Part shown: piece by piece, positions 44,888 to 56,031 of the stretch | Layout: each line of letters begins with the position of its first letter | Position numbering within the stretch: the stretch's first letter is position 1 | NCBI GenBank assembly: GCA_928212115.1 | Contig: CAKMRJ010005634.1 | Coordinates: 250,218,732-250,282,731, forward strand | Direction: 5' to 3' | Source: Lactuca virosa | Taxonomy: Eukaryota; Streptophyta; Magnoliopsida; Asterales; Asteraceae | Length of the DNA: 64,000 nucleotides | Program-made: the position numbers and the translations under genes | The notes under the pieces: generated by a model | What the model was told of the DNA's origin: nothing | Database searches by the model: none | Seen by the model: only the letters and a program-made list of their open reading frames with translations

Positions 44888-45455
44888 TCAGTTGTTGTTT
44901 AAGGCACTAAATCCATATATCTGAGGTGTAAGCTCCCGCCTCAGATATCATAAACATCTGCTCCAACACATGTATAAGGAGCTTCATCTCTCCAATCTGA
45001 ACTTGTTGTGCATGAACCTATGATTGGGCCTCCTCCAACTGATCATAGGCGTTCTGGAGGCTCATCTCGTCAAGGTCACAATCCTCCTCTAGACTCAAAA
45101 TCCTACCAAAAAGGTGTCCAACCTCACTCCTCAGTGATCTCAACTCCTCCTCCATAATATATATCCTATCAGTATGACGTGTTGTAAGTGGAACCAACAT
45201 AGATATAGCCTCCTCCACGAGGGTCTCATGAACAGGGGCAGGTGGTGGGGCTCTGGATGACTCCCCAACCTCATAATGGAATCCAATATTTCTATCCTCA
45301 TGTCATTCCCTAACCTGGGGTCCCCATTGATATGTGGGGCATTGCTTCTTGGGGCTACCGGTGATGACGGTGGTGAGGCAGACCTTTTTCTACTCAAGAT
45401 AGGATTAGACTTCCTTGAAGTATTCTTTGTTTTGGGGCCTGTGATATGGAGTCTG
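44888..45455 (-). pseudogene. Element F upstream acidic ORF, C-terminal part
   Basis: This continues the ORF at 51271-51628 across the copia insertion. It is Ser/Pro/Arg-rich (SRKRSASPPSSPVAPRS), then after a frame change at about 45250 helical and charged (MEEELRSLRSEVGHLFGRIL, DEMSLQNAYDQLEEAQ). It ends near 44920. A heptad-like pattern suggests a coiled coil, as in the ORF of element A. The ATH2 insertion lies just past its end. Confidence 0.6.
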
Positions 45456-46220
45456 TGTTGGAGATAGTGTCTAAGTCCATAACTATATTTGGTATGTACT
45501 TGACCCGACCCGGCATGGTCCATTTGGGTTGCACTTCACCCGAACAATTTACGGATAATCTTTTGAGAATAGTATAAGTTATGATTTATTAATATATTAT
45601 AAGTTCTAATATATTAATATAAAATCATATTATTTAATTAGTGTTGATCTATAATTAATTTAGAATTAATTTAGAGATCAAAAGTATGACTAATTAAATA
45701 TGGGCTCTTGTATTTATATAGTATGGGCTAATGCTTATTTGGAATGGGCTAGGCTTGCATGGAAAGTCCATGGATACTCCATGGAGCTTTAATCCATGGA
45801 TCTCATGGAAATGAAAAGACATGGGTATTAGGGTTTACATGGATGTAACCCTAATTCACCACACTATATAAAGGAGGCTTTGGTTCTTGAAATTGCACTA
45901 GTTGATGTGTGTAAAGTAAGAGGGCCGATTTCAAGAAGTTTGTGACTATTCTCTCAAGTTTCCAAGTTTGTGGTGATTTGTGACTTCCATTTGAGGCATC
46001 CACATTATTGGTGCTAGGCTCTCAAACTCCAAGCAATCAACTACTACTACAAGGTAAGTAATTCTACTAGTTTTATTTGATTCAAGTACCCCATGCCATG
46101 CTAGTTAGGATAAGAACCTTGGAAAAATAATTATTTGCATGTATCTTAGTCAAACATAGATCCAAGGTTTCTAGGGTTGCATGTACACCATAGGAGTGTT
46201 AGAATGCTCAAAACCCATCA
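45456..46220 (+). repeat. 5' LTR of copia element (765 bp)
   Basis: TGTTGGAGATAGTG to AAACCCATCA. The TATA box CTATATAAAG is at 45864-45873. Upstream lie three CCATGG or CCATGG-like palindromic sites (about 45768-45810). Confidence 0.95.
45864..45873 (+). promoter_or_regulatory. TATA box of copia 5' LTR
   Basis: CTATATAAAG, the same as at 50914-50923 in the 3' LTR. Confidence 0.85.
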
Positions 46221-46221
46221 G

Positions 46222-46233
46222 TGGTATCAGAGC
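46222..46233 (+). other. Primer binding site (tRNA-iMet), copia
   Basis: TGGTATCAGAGC, 1 nt after the LTR. Confidence 0.95.
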
Positions 46234-46997
46234 CTGGTTGTTTATTTGATACTTGATGCAAAAAAAAAAAAAAAAAAACTTGAAAATCGAAGTTTTGTTC
46301 AAAAGCTCGTATCAAAATTTCAAGTTTTGTATATGTACTTACGATTCTTGAAATTTTTGATATGAACATTCATAAACATATGAGTTTAGAAGATCATAGA
46401 AATTATGTGCTAATAATTGATTAGATTAATTCTTGATCTTTATGTGTTTTAATGGAGTCCATAACTAGTTCTTAAGTTATGGATAACCAAAAGTCACATT
46501 TATAAATAACCATTAAAAGAACACATAGGTTACAAAAAATGAAGAGTCTTCATTTTTAATAACCATTAACTCATAAGTTATGAGAAATGAAAAGTTTTGA
46601 AAGTTTACAAAACTTGCCCTTAAGTTTTGGAACATGTAAAGTCATATTAAAAACTTTAGTTCCAACCCCTAGAATTTTAAAAGTTAAAATTCAACCCTTA
46701 TACTTTATAATATTATAAGTTTAATAATATTTATATATGTATAAGATCAAGTCATCTTACCGCTAGTACGCCTCATTCACGAAGCCGGTCTATAAGGGGG
46801 GTATAAGGTTGTTGCCTATAAAATGGCAACTTAATGGGTGTCCACTCTCACCCACCGCTTCCTTGATCGGTGGAGGGTCGTTAGCCGAACGGGTAGGACA
46901 AGGACTTATAAATTCTCATTAAAAGTATAATGATAATACTAAAGTAACTAAACTTTATTGAATTCCCAATCTTAGTTATTTTAGGAAAATGGCAACT
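46234..46997 (+). other. Copia leader; gag/protease missing
   Basis: No ORF matches gag or protease. A poly-A run (46260-46278) and AT-rich DNA are followed by a GC-richer stretch at 46760-46900 (TGGGTGTCCACTCTCACCCA and similar) that can fold. Integrase begins immediately after. Confidence 0.75.
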
Positions 46998-49671
46998 TAT
47001 GGCATTGTCGTCTTGGACATGTAAGCAAGAAACGCATAGGCCAACTCCAAAAGGATGGAGTCTTGGAGTCATTTGACCTAAAGTCAGATGATAGTTGTGA
47101 ATCTTGTTTGCTTGGTAAAATGACAAAGTCACCTTTTACTGGCACTTGTGCTAGGGGTGAAGGTTTGTTGGACCTCATACACACGGATGTGTGTGGACCC
47201 TTCAGAACAACCACAAGAGATGCTAATCGGTTCTATGTGACTTTTACTGATGATTTTAGTAGATATGGATATGTCTACCTAATAAAGCATAAGTCAGAAA
47301 CCTTTGAGAAATTCGAAGAGTTTAAGCAAGAAGTGGAGAATCAGTTGGGCAGGAACATTAAGATGCTTCGATCCGATCATGGTGGTGAGTATCGTAGTAC
47401 TGAGTTCCTTGACTATCTTAAGGAATGTGGGATTGTCTCACAATTGACACCTCCTAGGACACCACAGTTGAATGGTGTAGCTGAGAGGCGCAATTGGACC
47501 TTGTTGGACATGGTTCGTTCCATGATGAGTCGAGATTCGCTACCAATCTCATTTTGGGGGTATGCCTTAGAGACTGCCGCCCATATCCTTAATCTAGTCC
47601 CTACAAAGAAGGTTGCCAAAACACCTCACGAGGTGTGGACTGGAAAAGTTCCCAATCTAGACCACATCACGATTTGGGGTTGCGAGGCTTTCGTGAGACG
47701 CGAGACTCACGATAAGCTCGAACCCCAAAGCGAAAGGTGTATTTTCATCGGCTACCCACATAAATCCTTTGGTTACATCTTCTACAGACCCAGTGATAAT
47801 GTGGTCTTTGTAGCAAGAAGAGGATTCTTTCGAGAGATAGAATTCATGAGCCAAGGAGACAGTGGGAGGCAAATTGACCTTGAGGAAATTCAAGAGTCAA
47901 GTGGTGAAGGAACCTCAAACCCTAGCCCTCAACCTGAGGAGGAAACTCCTATTGAGCCGACTGAAGAATCTGTACCTCTGAGGCGTTCCACCAGAGTTAG
48001 GAATGCACCTGAGCATTATTATGGTTTTCATATTACTGCAGAAGGTGAGACACTTATCAGTGATAACACACTGGTAAATCTGGATGAGCCTAACAGCTAC
48101 ACGGAAGCCATGGCAGGCCCTGAGGCTACTAAATGGAAAGAGGCTATGGATAGCGAGATACAGTCCATGTATGACAATCAAGTTTGGAACTTGGTTGACA
48201 ATGTACCTGATCGTAAGATAGTTGGGTGCAAATGGATCTTCAAGAAGAAGACCGACATGGATGGTAATATACACACTTATAAGGCACGACTGGTTGCAAA
48301 GGGTTATTCTCAAACTCCGGGAGTTGATTATGATGAGACCTTTTCACCAGTGGCCAAGATTAAGTCTATTAGGGTTCTGTTAGCCATTGCTGCATTTCAT
48401 GATTATGAAATATGGAAAATGGATGTCAAAACCGCTTTCCTTAATGGAAAGTTGGCTGAAGATGTTTACATGGTTCAGCCAGAGGGTTTTGTCAGTACAG
48501 AGTACCCCAGTAGAGTGTGTAAGCTCGAGAAATCCATTTACGGATTAAAACAGGCACCTCGCAGATGGAATCTTTGCTTTGATGAGAAAGTCAAAGAATT
48601 TGGCTTTTCAAGGAGTGAAGATGAATCTTGTATCTATATCAAGGCTAGTGGGAGTATAGTCAGCTTTTTGGTACTGTATGTGGATGGCATACTACTCATA
48701 GGAAATGACATCCCAACCCTGCAGGAAGTAAAGTCCTGGCTTGGGAAGTGTTTCGCTATGAAGGACCTTGGAGAAGCTGCCTATATCCTAGGGATAAGGA
48801 TTTTGAGAAACAGGAGTAAAAGACTAATTGGACTTAGTCAAAGCACCTATGTGGACAAAGTGTTGAAAAGGTTCAACATGCATAACTCCAAGAAAGGAGA
48901 GTTACCCATCCAGAGTAACACCAGATTGAGTAAGACACAAAGCCCTAGTACTGAGGCTGAGATAGCATAAATGAGTCGAATACCTTATGCTTCAGCTGTA
49001 GGATCGATCATGTATGCTATGACGTGTACTCGACCTGATGTAGCCTTTGCTTTGAGCATGGTTAGCAGGTATCAGGGGAACCCTGGCAAGGCACACTGGA
49101 CTGCAGTAAGGAATATCCTCAAGTACCTACGGAGGACTAAGGACTGGGTCCTTACCCTCAGTGGCAGTGAGGACTTGAGAGTTGTAGGGTATAGTGATGC
49201 TAGCTTTCAGACTGACAAGGATAATTTCCACTCTCAGTCGGGCTGGGTCTTTACTCTAAACGGAGGGCAATTACTTGGAAAAGTTCCAAGCAGGAGACAG
49301 TGGCTGATTCCACTTGTGAATCAGAGTATATAGCAGCAAGCGAGGCAGCAAAGGAGGCTATATGGCTAACGAACTTCATCGGAGACCTTGGAGTTGTACC
49401 AGCTATAAAGGAGCCAATGGAGATTTTCTGTGACAACAATAGTGCGGTTGCCTTAGCCAAGGAACCAAGAGATCATGGGAGATCCAGACACATTGACAGA
49501 AAATATCACTTCATCAGACATCGAATAGAAGAAGGAATCCTCGTGGCAAAGGGGGTATCATCGGATGAGAACCCAGTAGATCCCCTCACGAAGGGACTGA
49601 CTCGGGCTAAGCATCTCCAGCATGCTCGGAGCATAGGGCTGAAGGATGATATTAGTTTTAGTAGTTAGATA
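46998..49671 (+). pseudogene. Copia integrase, RT and RNase H
   Basis: The frame opens at WHCRLGHVSKKRIGQL (pre-integrase zinc domain). The integrase core has HTDVCGPF, FTDDFSRYGYVYL, RSDHGGEY and NGVAERRNWTLLDMVRSMM. RT spans WKEAMDSEIQSMYDNQVWNL, GCKWIFKKKTD, FSPVAKIKSIRVLLAIAA, KMDVKTAFLNGKL and YGLKQAPRRW. The active site is LYVDGILL where YVDD is usual, so a catalytic Asp is Gly. A TAA stop at 48968-48970 precedes MSRIPYASAVGSIMYAM. A one-base loss at about 49265 splits RNase H; the next frame has ADSTCESEYIAASEAAKEAI and HIDRKYHFIRHRI and ends at 49668. These three lesions make the copy dead, yet it is otherwise clean and recent. Clade not resolved. Confidence 0.93.
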
Positions 49672-50490
49672 ATCTTGAAATTTGTAAAATGTAATTGACA
49701 TTTGATGATAAATAAAAGCTGTTATTTATGAGTAAAGTGTTGCTATCTCTTGTCAATCGTTTACTATTATTTCTTTTTGCATGTTTTGACTTCCAGAATA
49801 ATTATGTTATGGTTTATATCATATTATTCAAACTCTCCACAGTCGGTCATATGTTGGAAGTAGATATGAATCAAGACTGTCATGGGTTGGCTTGTAGAGG
49901 TCTAAGATGTTAGACAAAGCGGGGCTACAACACTCATGAGTGCTCATAAGTTCTGAGTATTGGATTCAACCCACGCTCACTTGTATCACTTCATGGAATT
50001 TATCTCGAGTGATCGTGAGACGGTAATATCATATAAGTCTTCAAACCTAGAGATATGATTTGTTGCCTATGAGTTGGTTATGCATTGATTGGACGAAAAC
50101 GCATTGGTAACTCGATGTTATAAACCGTGCTTTTGTGTGTAATTCAACAAGTAGTAGAGCAAACATATGAGTTGAAGTTTATCTGTTCCTTCTAGGATTA
50201 GAAGCGATATCTGGGCCCCTCGATGATTTTGTTTTGACCTATGTATCGGGCCCGGTCAGAACTAAATTGATGTGTTCAGTTAAGTTCTATGTCAAACAAA
50301 TCGGAAATCGGGAAACAAATGCTGGACAATAAGCAAGACCATGTTCCATGTATTTGTCCGGCTGATATCTAGAACAGAGGATTATATGATCACTTATCTA
50401 AAATGGCGCTTCATAGTTCAACAGAGTTTTAAGAGCTACGATTGTTGATCGGTTCCTGAAGTCATACTTGCAACTATAGTTATTAGACTT
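49672..50490 (+). other. Copia 3' untranslated region
   Basis: About 0.8 kb between pol and PPT with no ORF of note. Confidence 0.7.
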
Positions 50491-50505
50491 ATCCAAGTGG
50501 GAGAC
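50491..50505 (+). other. Polypurine tract of copia
   Basis: ATCCAAGTGGGAGAC directly before the 3' LTR. Confidence 0.8.
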
Positions 50506-51270
50506 TGTTGGAGATAGTGTCTAAGTCCATAACTATATTTGGTATGTACTTGACCAGACCCGACATGGTCCATTTGGGTTGCACTTCACCCGAACAATTT
50601 ACGGATAATCTTTTGAGAATAGTATAAGTTATGATTTATTAATATATTATAAGTTCTAATATATTAATATAAAATCATATTAATTAATTAGTGTTGATCT
50701 ATAATTAATTTAGAATTAATTTAGAGATCAAAAGTATGACTAATTAAATATGGGCTCTTGTATTTATATAGTGTGGGCTAATTCTTATTTGGAATGGGCT
50801 AGGCTTGCATGGAAAGTCCATGGATACTCCATGGAGCTTTAACCCATGGATCTCATGGAAATGAAAAGACATGGGTATTAGGGTTTACATGGATGTAACC
50901 CTAATTCACCACACTATATAAAGGAGGCTTTGGTTCTTAAAATTGCACTAGTTGATGTGTGTAAAGTAAGAGGGCCGATTTCAAGAAGTTTGTGACTACT
51001 CTCTAAAGTTTCCAAGTTTGTGGTGATTTGTGACTTCCATTTGAGGCATCCACATTATTGGTGCTAGGCTCTCAAACTCCAAGCAATCAACTACTACTAC
51101 AAGGTAAGTAATTCTACTAGTTTTATTTGATTCAAGTACCCCATGCCATGCTAGTTAGGATAAGAACCTTGGAAAAATAATTATTTGCATGTATCTTAGT
51201 CAAACATAGATCCAAGGTTTCTAGGGTTGCATGTACACCATAGAAGTGTTAGAATGCTCAAAACCCATCA
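50506..51270 (+). repeat. 3' LTR of copia element (765 bp)
   Basis: The same length as the 5' LTR, about 98.7% identical by eye. TATA box at 50914-50923. Confidence 0.95.
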
Positions 51271-51628
51271 GTCTGAAGGATCTATGATATGGTGGTGGTA
51301 AGTATGGAAAGACCTTAAGTGCTGGTGGGGAAGACTTTGGCTCCTCCTCCTCGGTGGGATCATCGTCCTCCTCCAAATCAGGCTCAGTTTCTGAATAATC
51401 TATCTTGTCCTCCACAACATCGTCTCATGATGCCTCCGATGGGTCAGAATCTGGATCGTCGGCCGTCTCCTCAGTGTCGGCGTCCTCAAAGGGCTCCTCC
51501 TCGGATGTCAAAGGTGAGAGTGGTGGTGGAACCTCTGGATGTTGGGTATCCTCGAGCTCGGATGAGTGATGCACCACCTGGTCTCCTTCGGGCATTGGGA
51601 TCGCCATCCATATACCCATGTCCACCAT
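51271..51628 (-). pseudogene. Element F upstream acidic ORF, N-terminal part
   Basis: From ATG 51628: MVDMGIWMAIPMPEGDQ, then a Pro/Glu/Asp-rich stretch (LTSEEEPFEDADTEETADD). One TGA stop where CGA (Arg) would fit (about 51426), then DLEEDDDPTEEEEPKSSPP. The frame runs into the copia element at 51270 and continues at 45450. The total length of the ORF before breakage was roughly 300 codons. Position (PBS, then this ORF, then gag), acidity and the coiled-coil second half match the ORF of element A, although sequence similarity is weak. Confidence 0.62.
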
Positions 51629-52388
51629 GGTATCACCTTCTCATGCATTAGACATCAAACATGATAGATGTTTATGAGAGATATCTTGAAAATCTATATA
51701 TACAACTAATCGCAAGCTTATAAGTACATAAATAGATAGTACTAGTGCTTCCTGTGACTCCTACATGGGTTATGTCGGATATATGTGCCAGAACTAAGTC
51801 TTCAACCCAAGAATCCTCAACTATCGTATGGAGAAAGCGCTATTCAGAACTAGGTATCCCATTCAAGAATCCTCAAGCGTTTAGATTGTCAAATACCATA
51901 TTCAAGTTCAGTCGTGCGTCGGTCGGACTAAAATAAAACTTAGTTGTGCATGCTAGTTCTAGTTGTGGTACGACCGTTGTACTGTACTAACTCTAGGTAG
52001 TATATTTGACCTAAATTCATGAGTTTATGATTACATGGAATTTTGTTATGGTACATAAGTATATTTACAAGAGTCTATATACACAAGTCTACATCTGAAT
52101 TTTGTTTATTTGTTTTATTAAGTGTTGTTTTATACTTCAAGGCTATCAAGTAAGGAGCAGCCAGGTAGGAAAGTCGGTAGGCAGGACCATTTTAGCATAT
52201 AACTGTTCTGAAATCCAGCAACCCAAAGCGACTAATTCGTTCTTGACACCTATCTCGTAGGTAGTCTATCAGTAGGGTATTTAATAGTAATACTATTATT
52301 ATTAGGTCTTAAGGGTAACCTAATCGAAGAGTAATCCCTAGGTTATAGTTATAATTCCTAAGGAAATACTAGTTCTCTAAAACCAATA
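51629..52388 (-). other. Element F 5' leader
   Basis: Noncoding DNA between the PBS and the upstream ORF, about 0.76 kb. No feature beyond AT richness. Confidence 0.6.
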
Positions 52389-52400
52389 GCTCTAATACCA
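52389..52400 (-). other. Primer binding site (tRNA-iMet, decayed), element F
   Basis: Minus strand TGGTATTAGAGC, one change (C to T) from the iMet complement, 3 nt from the LTR. Confidence 0.82.
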
Positions 52401-52403
52401 GTA

Positions 52404-53179
52404 TGTCATACCCCTGGCCGGTATCGGAAACGTCGGAATATGCGACGTTTTTATATCTATATATCACAGATATTGAATACATTGAACAATGCACAAAATT
52501 CTAACATAAACATTTCTTTTATTGATAATATAAGCATAGCAAATAAAACTACACTTTTGACACCGACAAACAGACGACGCTGCAAATCACTTCCTTGCAT
52601 GAATCTACGATGATGTTTGCACTTCCATCTCTGACTTCCGTAAGAGTACATGTGATTTGAAATGTAAGCATAATGTTGGTGAGTTCACAAGTTTTTATGT
52701 TCTGAAAATACTTTTACATGCTACCGTGTGTAATTTTTATAAATATTTTGGTGTTTTTTAAGATATTCTATTCGAATGAATTTTATCATTTATTTACTTT
52801 CCTTTAAAGTATATTCTTTACTAGTTATATACTATTACTACTTCAAGGTGTTCCCCTCCAAGTATTTTAATTTATTTAAGGTCGGTTAAAAAATGTTACA
52901 ATGAGTTCCCATAACCGAGCTTTTGACTTAAAATTTCCCCGCACAAGTCTTCATCGGACGTCATATTAATTTGAATTTATCCCTGCCATAGTTGTACTAG
53001 CAACCACAGGTGGGGGTGTCAACCCCATATAGATCTATACATATATTTCCCGCTCACATAAGATTTAATGATTATCGGTCGGGGTGAGCTAAAACTTAAT
53101 TAGCTAATTTATGAATAGTTGTCTCATTAACATATGTACTATATAATATTATCCTAAAGATTTGGGCAGAGTAACTATC
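52404..53179 (-). repeat. 5' LTR of element F (truncated by D)
   Basis: TGTCATACCCCTGGCCGG onward matches 24531 onward. It includes GGGGGTGTCAACCCC and the palindrome TATAGATCTATA (53028-53039). Element D starts at 53180. Confidence 0.78.
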
Positions 53180-53397
53180 TGTGACATCCTCTAATTTTCA
53201 GAACCAATTAAAAATTTTATTTATGCTTTTGAAATCATTTATTTATACTTGCGAAAAATCCTAGTACAAAAGATAAATTTGATTAGAAATGTTTGTTTCT
53301 AAAATGTTAAAACCTTAAGGATGTCATAATCAATACAAATACATAAGTTACAACGTAAAAACCTGGTGGTCCCGAAAACTATTGTAGGTTGTCTCCT
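53180..53397 (-). repeat. 3' LTR of D, left piece
   Basis: It aligns by eye with 63701-63918 at roughly 85-90% identity, then is interrupted at 53398. Confidence 0.82.
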
Positions 53398-53935
53398 TGT
53401 TAGGACCTATTTTATTGGTTTGTGCTAGGCATATATATTTTGTAGTCTTTGTTATTGTTTGTTAGGGCTTATTTTGTGGTTGGACCGAAATCAGCCTTGA
53501 TTGGACCGAAATCAGCCTTGATTTTGGTCCCTTGGTGTTTTCAGTTTTGGGTTGGCTTGTACATTTGTGTTCCATATAAAAGGAGACTCATATGACCGGT
53601 TAGAGGGCTAGCAGTTTTCGGTTATAACGTTGTGGTTCCATTGTACCAGACGATTATTGAATACAATCGTGTGCATTGAATTGGATTGATTTTGCTTCTT
53701 CTTCTTCTTGATTTTCTTTACATTGATTCCGCCTTTGTTTAGCTTATTCTATTGATCACTAGTTGGTTCATAGTTTGGAACTTACAATTGGTATCAGAGC
53801 CAATCTAGTGTCAACCATCTTCTGTCATGGAACAGAAAGATGGTGAGTACATAGTGGTTTGTGGTTTCGTGTTCCTTTGGTATCTAATGTTTTCAATGGT
53901 TCGGTTGTGCATATAAGTGAATTCATGATATATCA
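53398..53935 (+). mobile_element. Copia LTR plus PBS fragment
   Basis: An LTR-like segment of 389 bp (TGTTAGGACC to GGAACTTACA, 53398-53786) has a CATATAAAAGG TATA box at about 53572. It is followed 2 nt later by PBS TGGTATCAGAGC (53789-53800) and an ATG (53827, MEQKDG) like a copia gag start. The element is cut after about 100 bp. The sequence GGACCGAAATCAGCCTTGAT is tandemly doubled at about 53482-53522. Confidence 0.78.
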
Positions 53936-54210
53936 TGAAATAAGAAAAATAGAACACATAGCAGATTACAACATCACAAATAAAACATAACTGCTTCATT
54001 AATGATATAATATTCATAGTACAGAGCATGAAAAGTTGCCTTTTGAAAAGGCATACAGTACATAGAGAAAAGATGATCCGACAGCATAACGGCTTTATGA
54101 GTAGTGTAGTCACTTAAACATAAATCCGGTCCTACATACAATAGTACATAAAAGAGAATCATAACAATAGTGATGAGGGGTGGAGCTGATCCTAGTCTCG
54201 GCGGGAAGTG

Positions 54211-54616
54211 TCAGATGCTGAAATAGCGCACTAAACGGTCGGCTAACTCACTCATCTCCCGAGTGATTTCGTCTCTCTCTTGCTCCGCCCGAACTGCTAT
54301 TGCCTTTGCTGCAAAAAGTTGTTGCCTGAGAATGACAACTTCCTCCTCCAAGGAGCGCGTCCGATCTGTGGGGTCCTCCGGTGCTATGTGCAAATCTGGT
54401 ATCATCCCTAAAGGGTGGGATTCACTAAGGGCTTCCCCAACGCCCGCTATCTCTTCAGTCTCCTCTCCGGATCCCTCGTCCTCATAGTCTGTCTCTAGAT
54501 ACTCCTCAGGTTCTATCCCTGGGCCTGCCTCCTGAACCATTTCAGGTTCCTCCTCGATCCAACCATGGGCCACCAGGGCCTGATAGTAAAGGTCACCTTA
54601 CTGGAATTCAGCCATG
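54211..54616 (-). pseudogene. Element E upstream acidic/coiled-coil ORF
   Basis: It starts at ATG 54616 (MAEFQ), with an early TAA after Gln, then GDLYYQALVAHGWIEEEPE. The order MA-F, GD-YY and GWIEEEPE matches the N-terminus of the ORF in element A (MAGF, GDPYY, GGWIEEDPEE). The open part from 54573 (120 aa) is acidic (EPEEYLETDYEDEGSGEETEE), then helical (SLEEEVVILRQQLFAAKAIA, AEQERDEITREMSELADRL). It ends at 54211. It sits between the PBS and the lost gag. This is the best evidence that the upstream ORF is a real, conserved gene. Confidence 0.72.
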
Positions 54617-55022
54617 ATGTCTGCGCGAGAAATGGAGGTGTGAGAAGCGTGTAAGGGGGTGTGTGTAGATAGCATTCCAAAATACTCTTATAGTATTTTA
54701 ATTGTTTATGTTTGAGTTCCTTAAAAATTTTTGGATACGAGGTTGGTAAGTTTCTAGATTCACTGCCCATCATGATCACTCCCAAACACATGTTGGTCGT
54801 ATTTTGGAATAAATATAGTTGATCAGGCTGTATTTATCCCCAATACGACTACATAACTGCCCGGGTTTAACCATGATGTTCAATTTCTCTATAAACTCTT
54901 ATCGTTATTGTAATAATGCAAACATATGTATGTATTTTAATATTGTTCAGAGTATTTTAGTCCCAATGTATTTATAGTTGCATATCTTGTATGATTAGAT
55001 ATTGCAATTCACTATAAACATT

Positions 55023-55034
55023 GCTCTGATACCA
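55023..55034 (-). other. Primer binding site (tRNA-iMet), element E
   Basis: Minus strand TGGTATCAGAGC, 3 nt from the LTR. Confidence 0.92.
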
Positions 55035-55823
55035 ATCTGTCACACCCCCGAACTGGAGAAATGGCGGAAACGTCCGGGGGCTTGGGTGACTTCATCTTGT
55101 AATATCATCACAGTGAATATAATTGAAACAAGGAAAGCATCATCATCACACGTACAATAATACAACAATACTGGGTTTACATCATTGTAATTGTTTACAA
55201 AAGTTACATCCCAAAAATATAAGGTTTATGATAACAACAAAATGCAACAAATTTCACATGTTCTCGATGTCCACCTGCTTAACGATTTCCTGAGAATACA
55301 AGTTATTTTGAAAATGGTCAACATATATAATGTTGGTGAGTTCATAAGCATATTTGTATGAAAAGTTTGTATCACTTTGTAAACACCAGAAAATCCGATA
55401 TTTTCTGTAAAAGAATTAGATGGTTTGAACGCTTTGTATCAAATCTTGTATTAAGGCATGTCTGTTTTCTGTTTTGAAAATGTGTAAAGAGTGTATTCCA
55501 GAAAATCCTATGTTTTCTGTTGTAAGTAGAAGGTAATGTATAATGTAAGTTTTCCAAGAAAATCCGATATTTTCTGCTTATAAAAGTGTTGTGGTATTAA
55601 ACCCAAAGACGGTAAAATGGTGTTTGTATAGAATTGTAATGGTAGAAACGTATATGTATTCTGTAAATTTTACAGTGAAGTTAATTTCTATGTGAGTCGT
55701 TATAACCATGCTTGATATGACTGATCTACCCGTCATAACGTTTTTTAGGCGTCGACTTGTTTAAGGTAAGACATTTGTCACCCTAGACTGGCCTAGTCTA
55801 GTTGTAGCGAACAGCTCAGGTGC

Positions 55824-55851
55824 GGGGTTGTCCACCCCATATAGATCTATA
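55824..55851. promoter_or_regulatory. Two-palindrome block in E LTR
   Basis: GGGGTTGTCCACCCC (arms GGGGT/ACCCC) and TATAGATCTATA (55840-55851), followed by ACACAA and CGCTCTCCCT as in element A. Confidence 0.75.
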
Positions 55852-56031
55852 CACAAACTCTCGCTCTCCCTGCAGGTGACTCTGGTTATAACTACAGGAC
55901 TAAAGGTTGTACACTAGATAGGTACGAATGAAAGAACATATTTCACAAGAACCTTAACTATGTTTACGCGAATATTGTATCACACTGTTTAATGTAGTAA
56001 ATAATGTTTTCGGGTATGTTTTAAGGTTACA

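Larger units (their letters stand above)
45456..51270 (+). mobile_element. Ty1/copia element with recent LTRs, gag lost
   Basis: Two LTRs of 765 bp (45456-46220 and 50506-51270), a perfect TSD GTCTG (45451-45455 and 51271-51275), a tRNA-iMet PBS and a PPT. I count about 10 differences between LTRs (1.3%). At the commonly used plant rate of 1.3e-8 per site per year this is about 0.5 million years. The internal region starts directly with integrase; gag and protease are absent. It interrupts the upstream ORF of element F. Confidence 0.95.
24531..53179 (-). mobile_element. Element F: Ty3/gypsy host of the middle nest
   Basis: The LTR starts TGTCAAACCCCTGGCCGG at 24531 and TGTCATACCCCTGGCCGG at 52404 are the same family. 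The 52404 copy has a PBS on its left, so transcription runs leftwards. Surviving internal parts are the upstream acidic ORF (about 51628 to 44920, split by a copia element) and gag (38935 to 37822). All of protease and pol is missing where plus-strand P3 sits. Both LTRs are cut: the left one at 26300 by P3 and the right one at 53179 by element D. Nested insertions are P3 with ATH1 and a MITE, ATH2, and the copia element. Confidence 0.8.
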
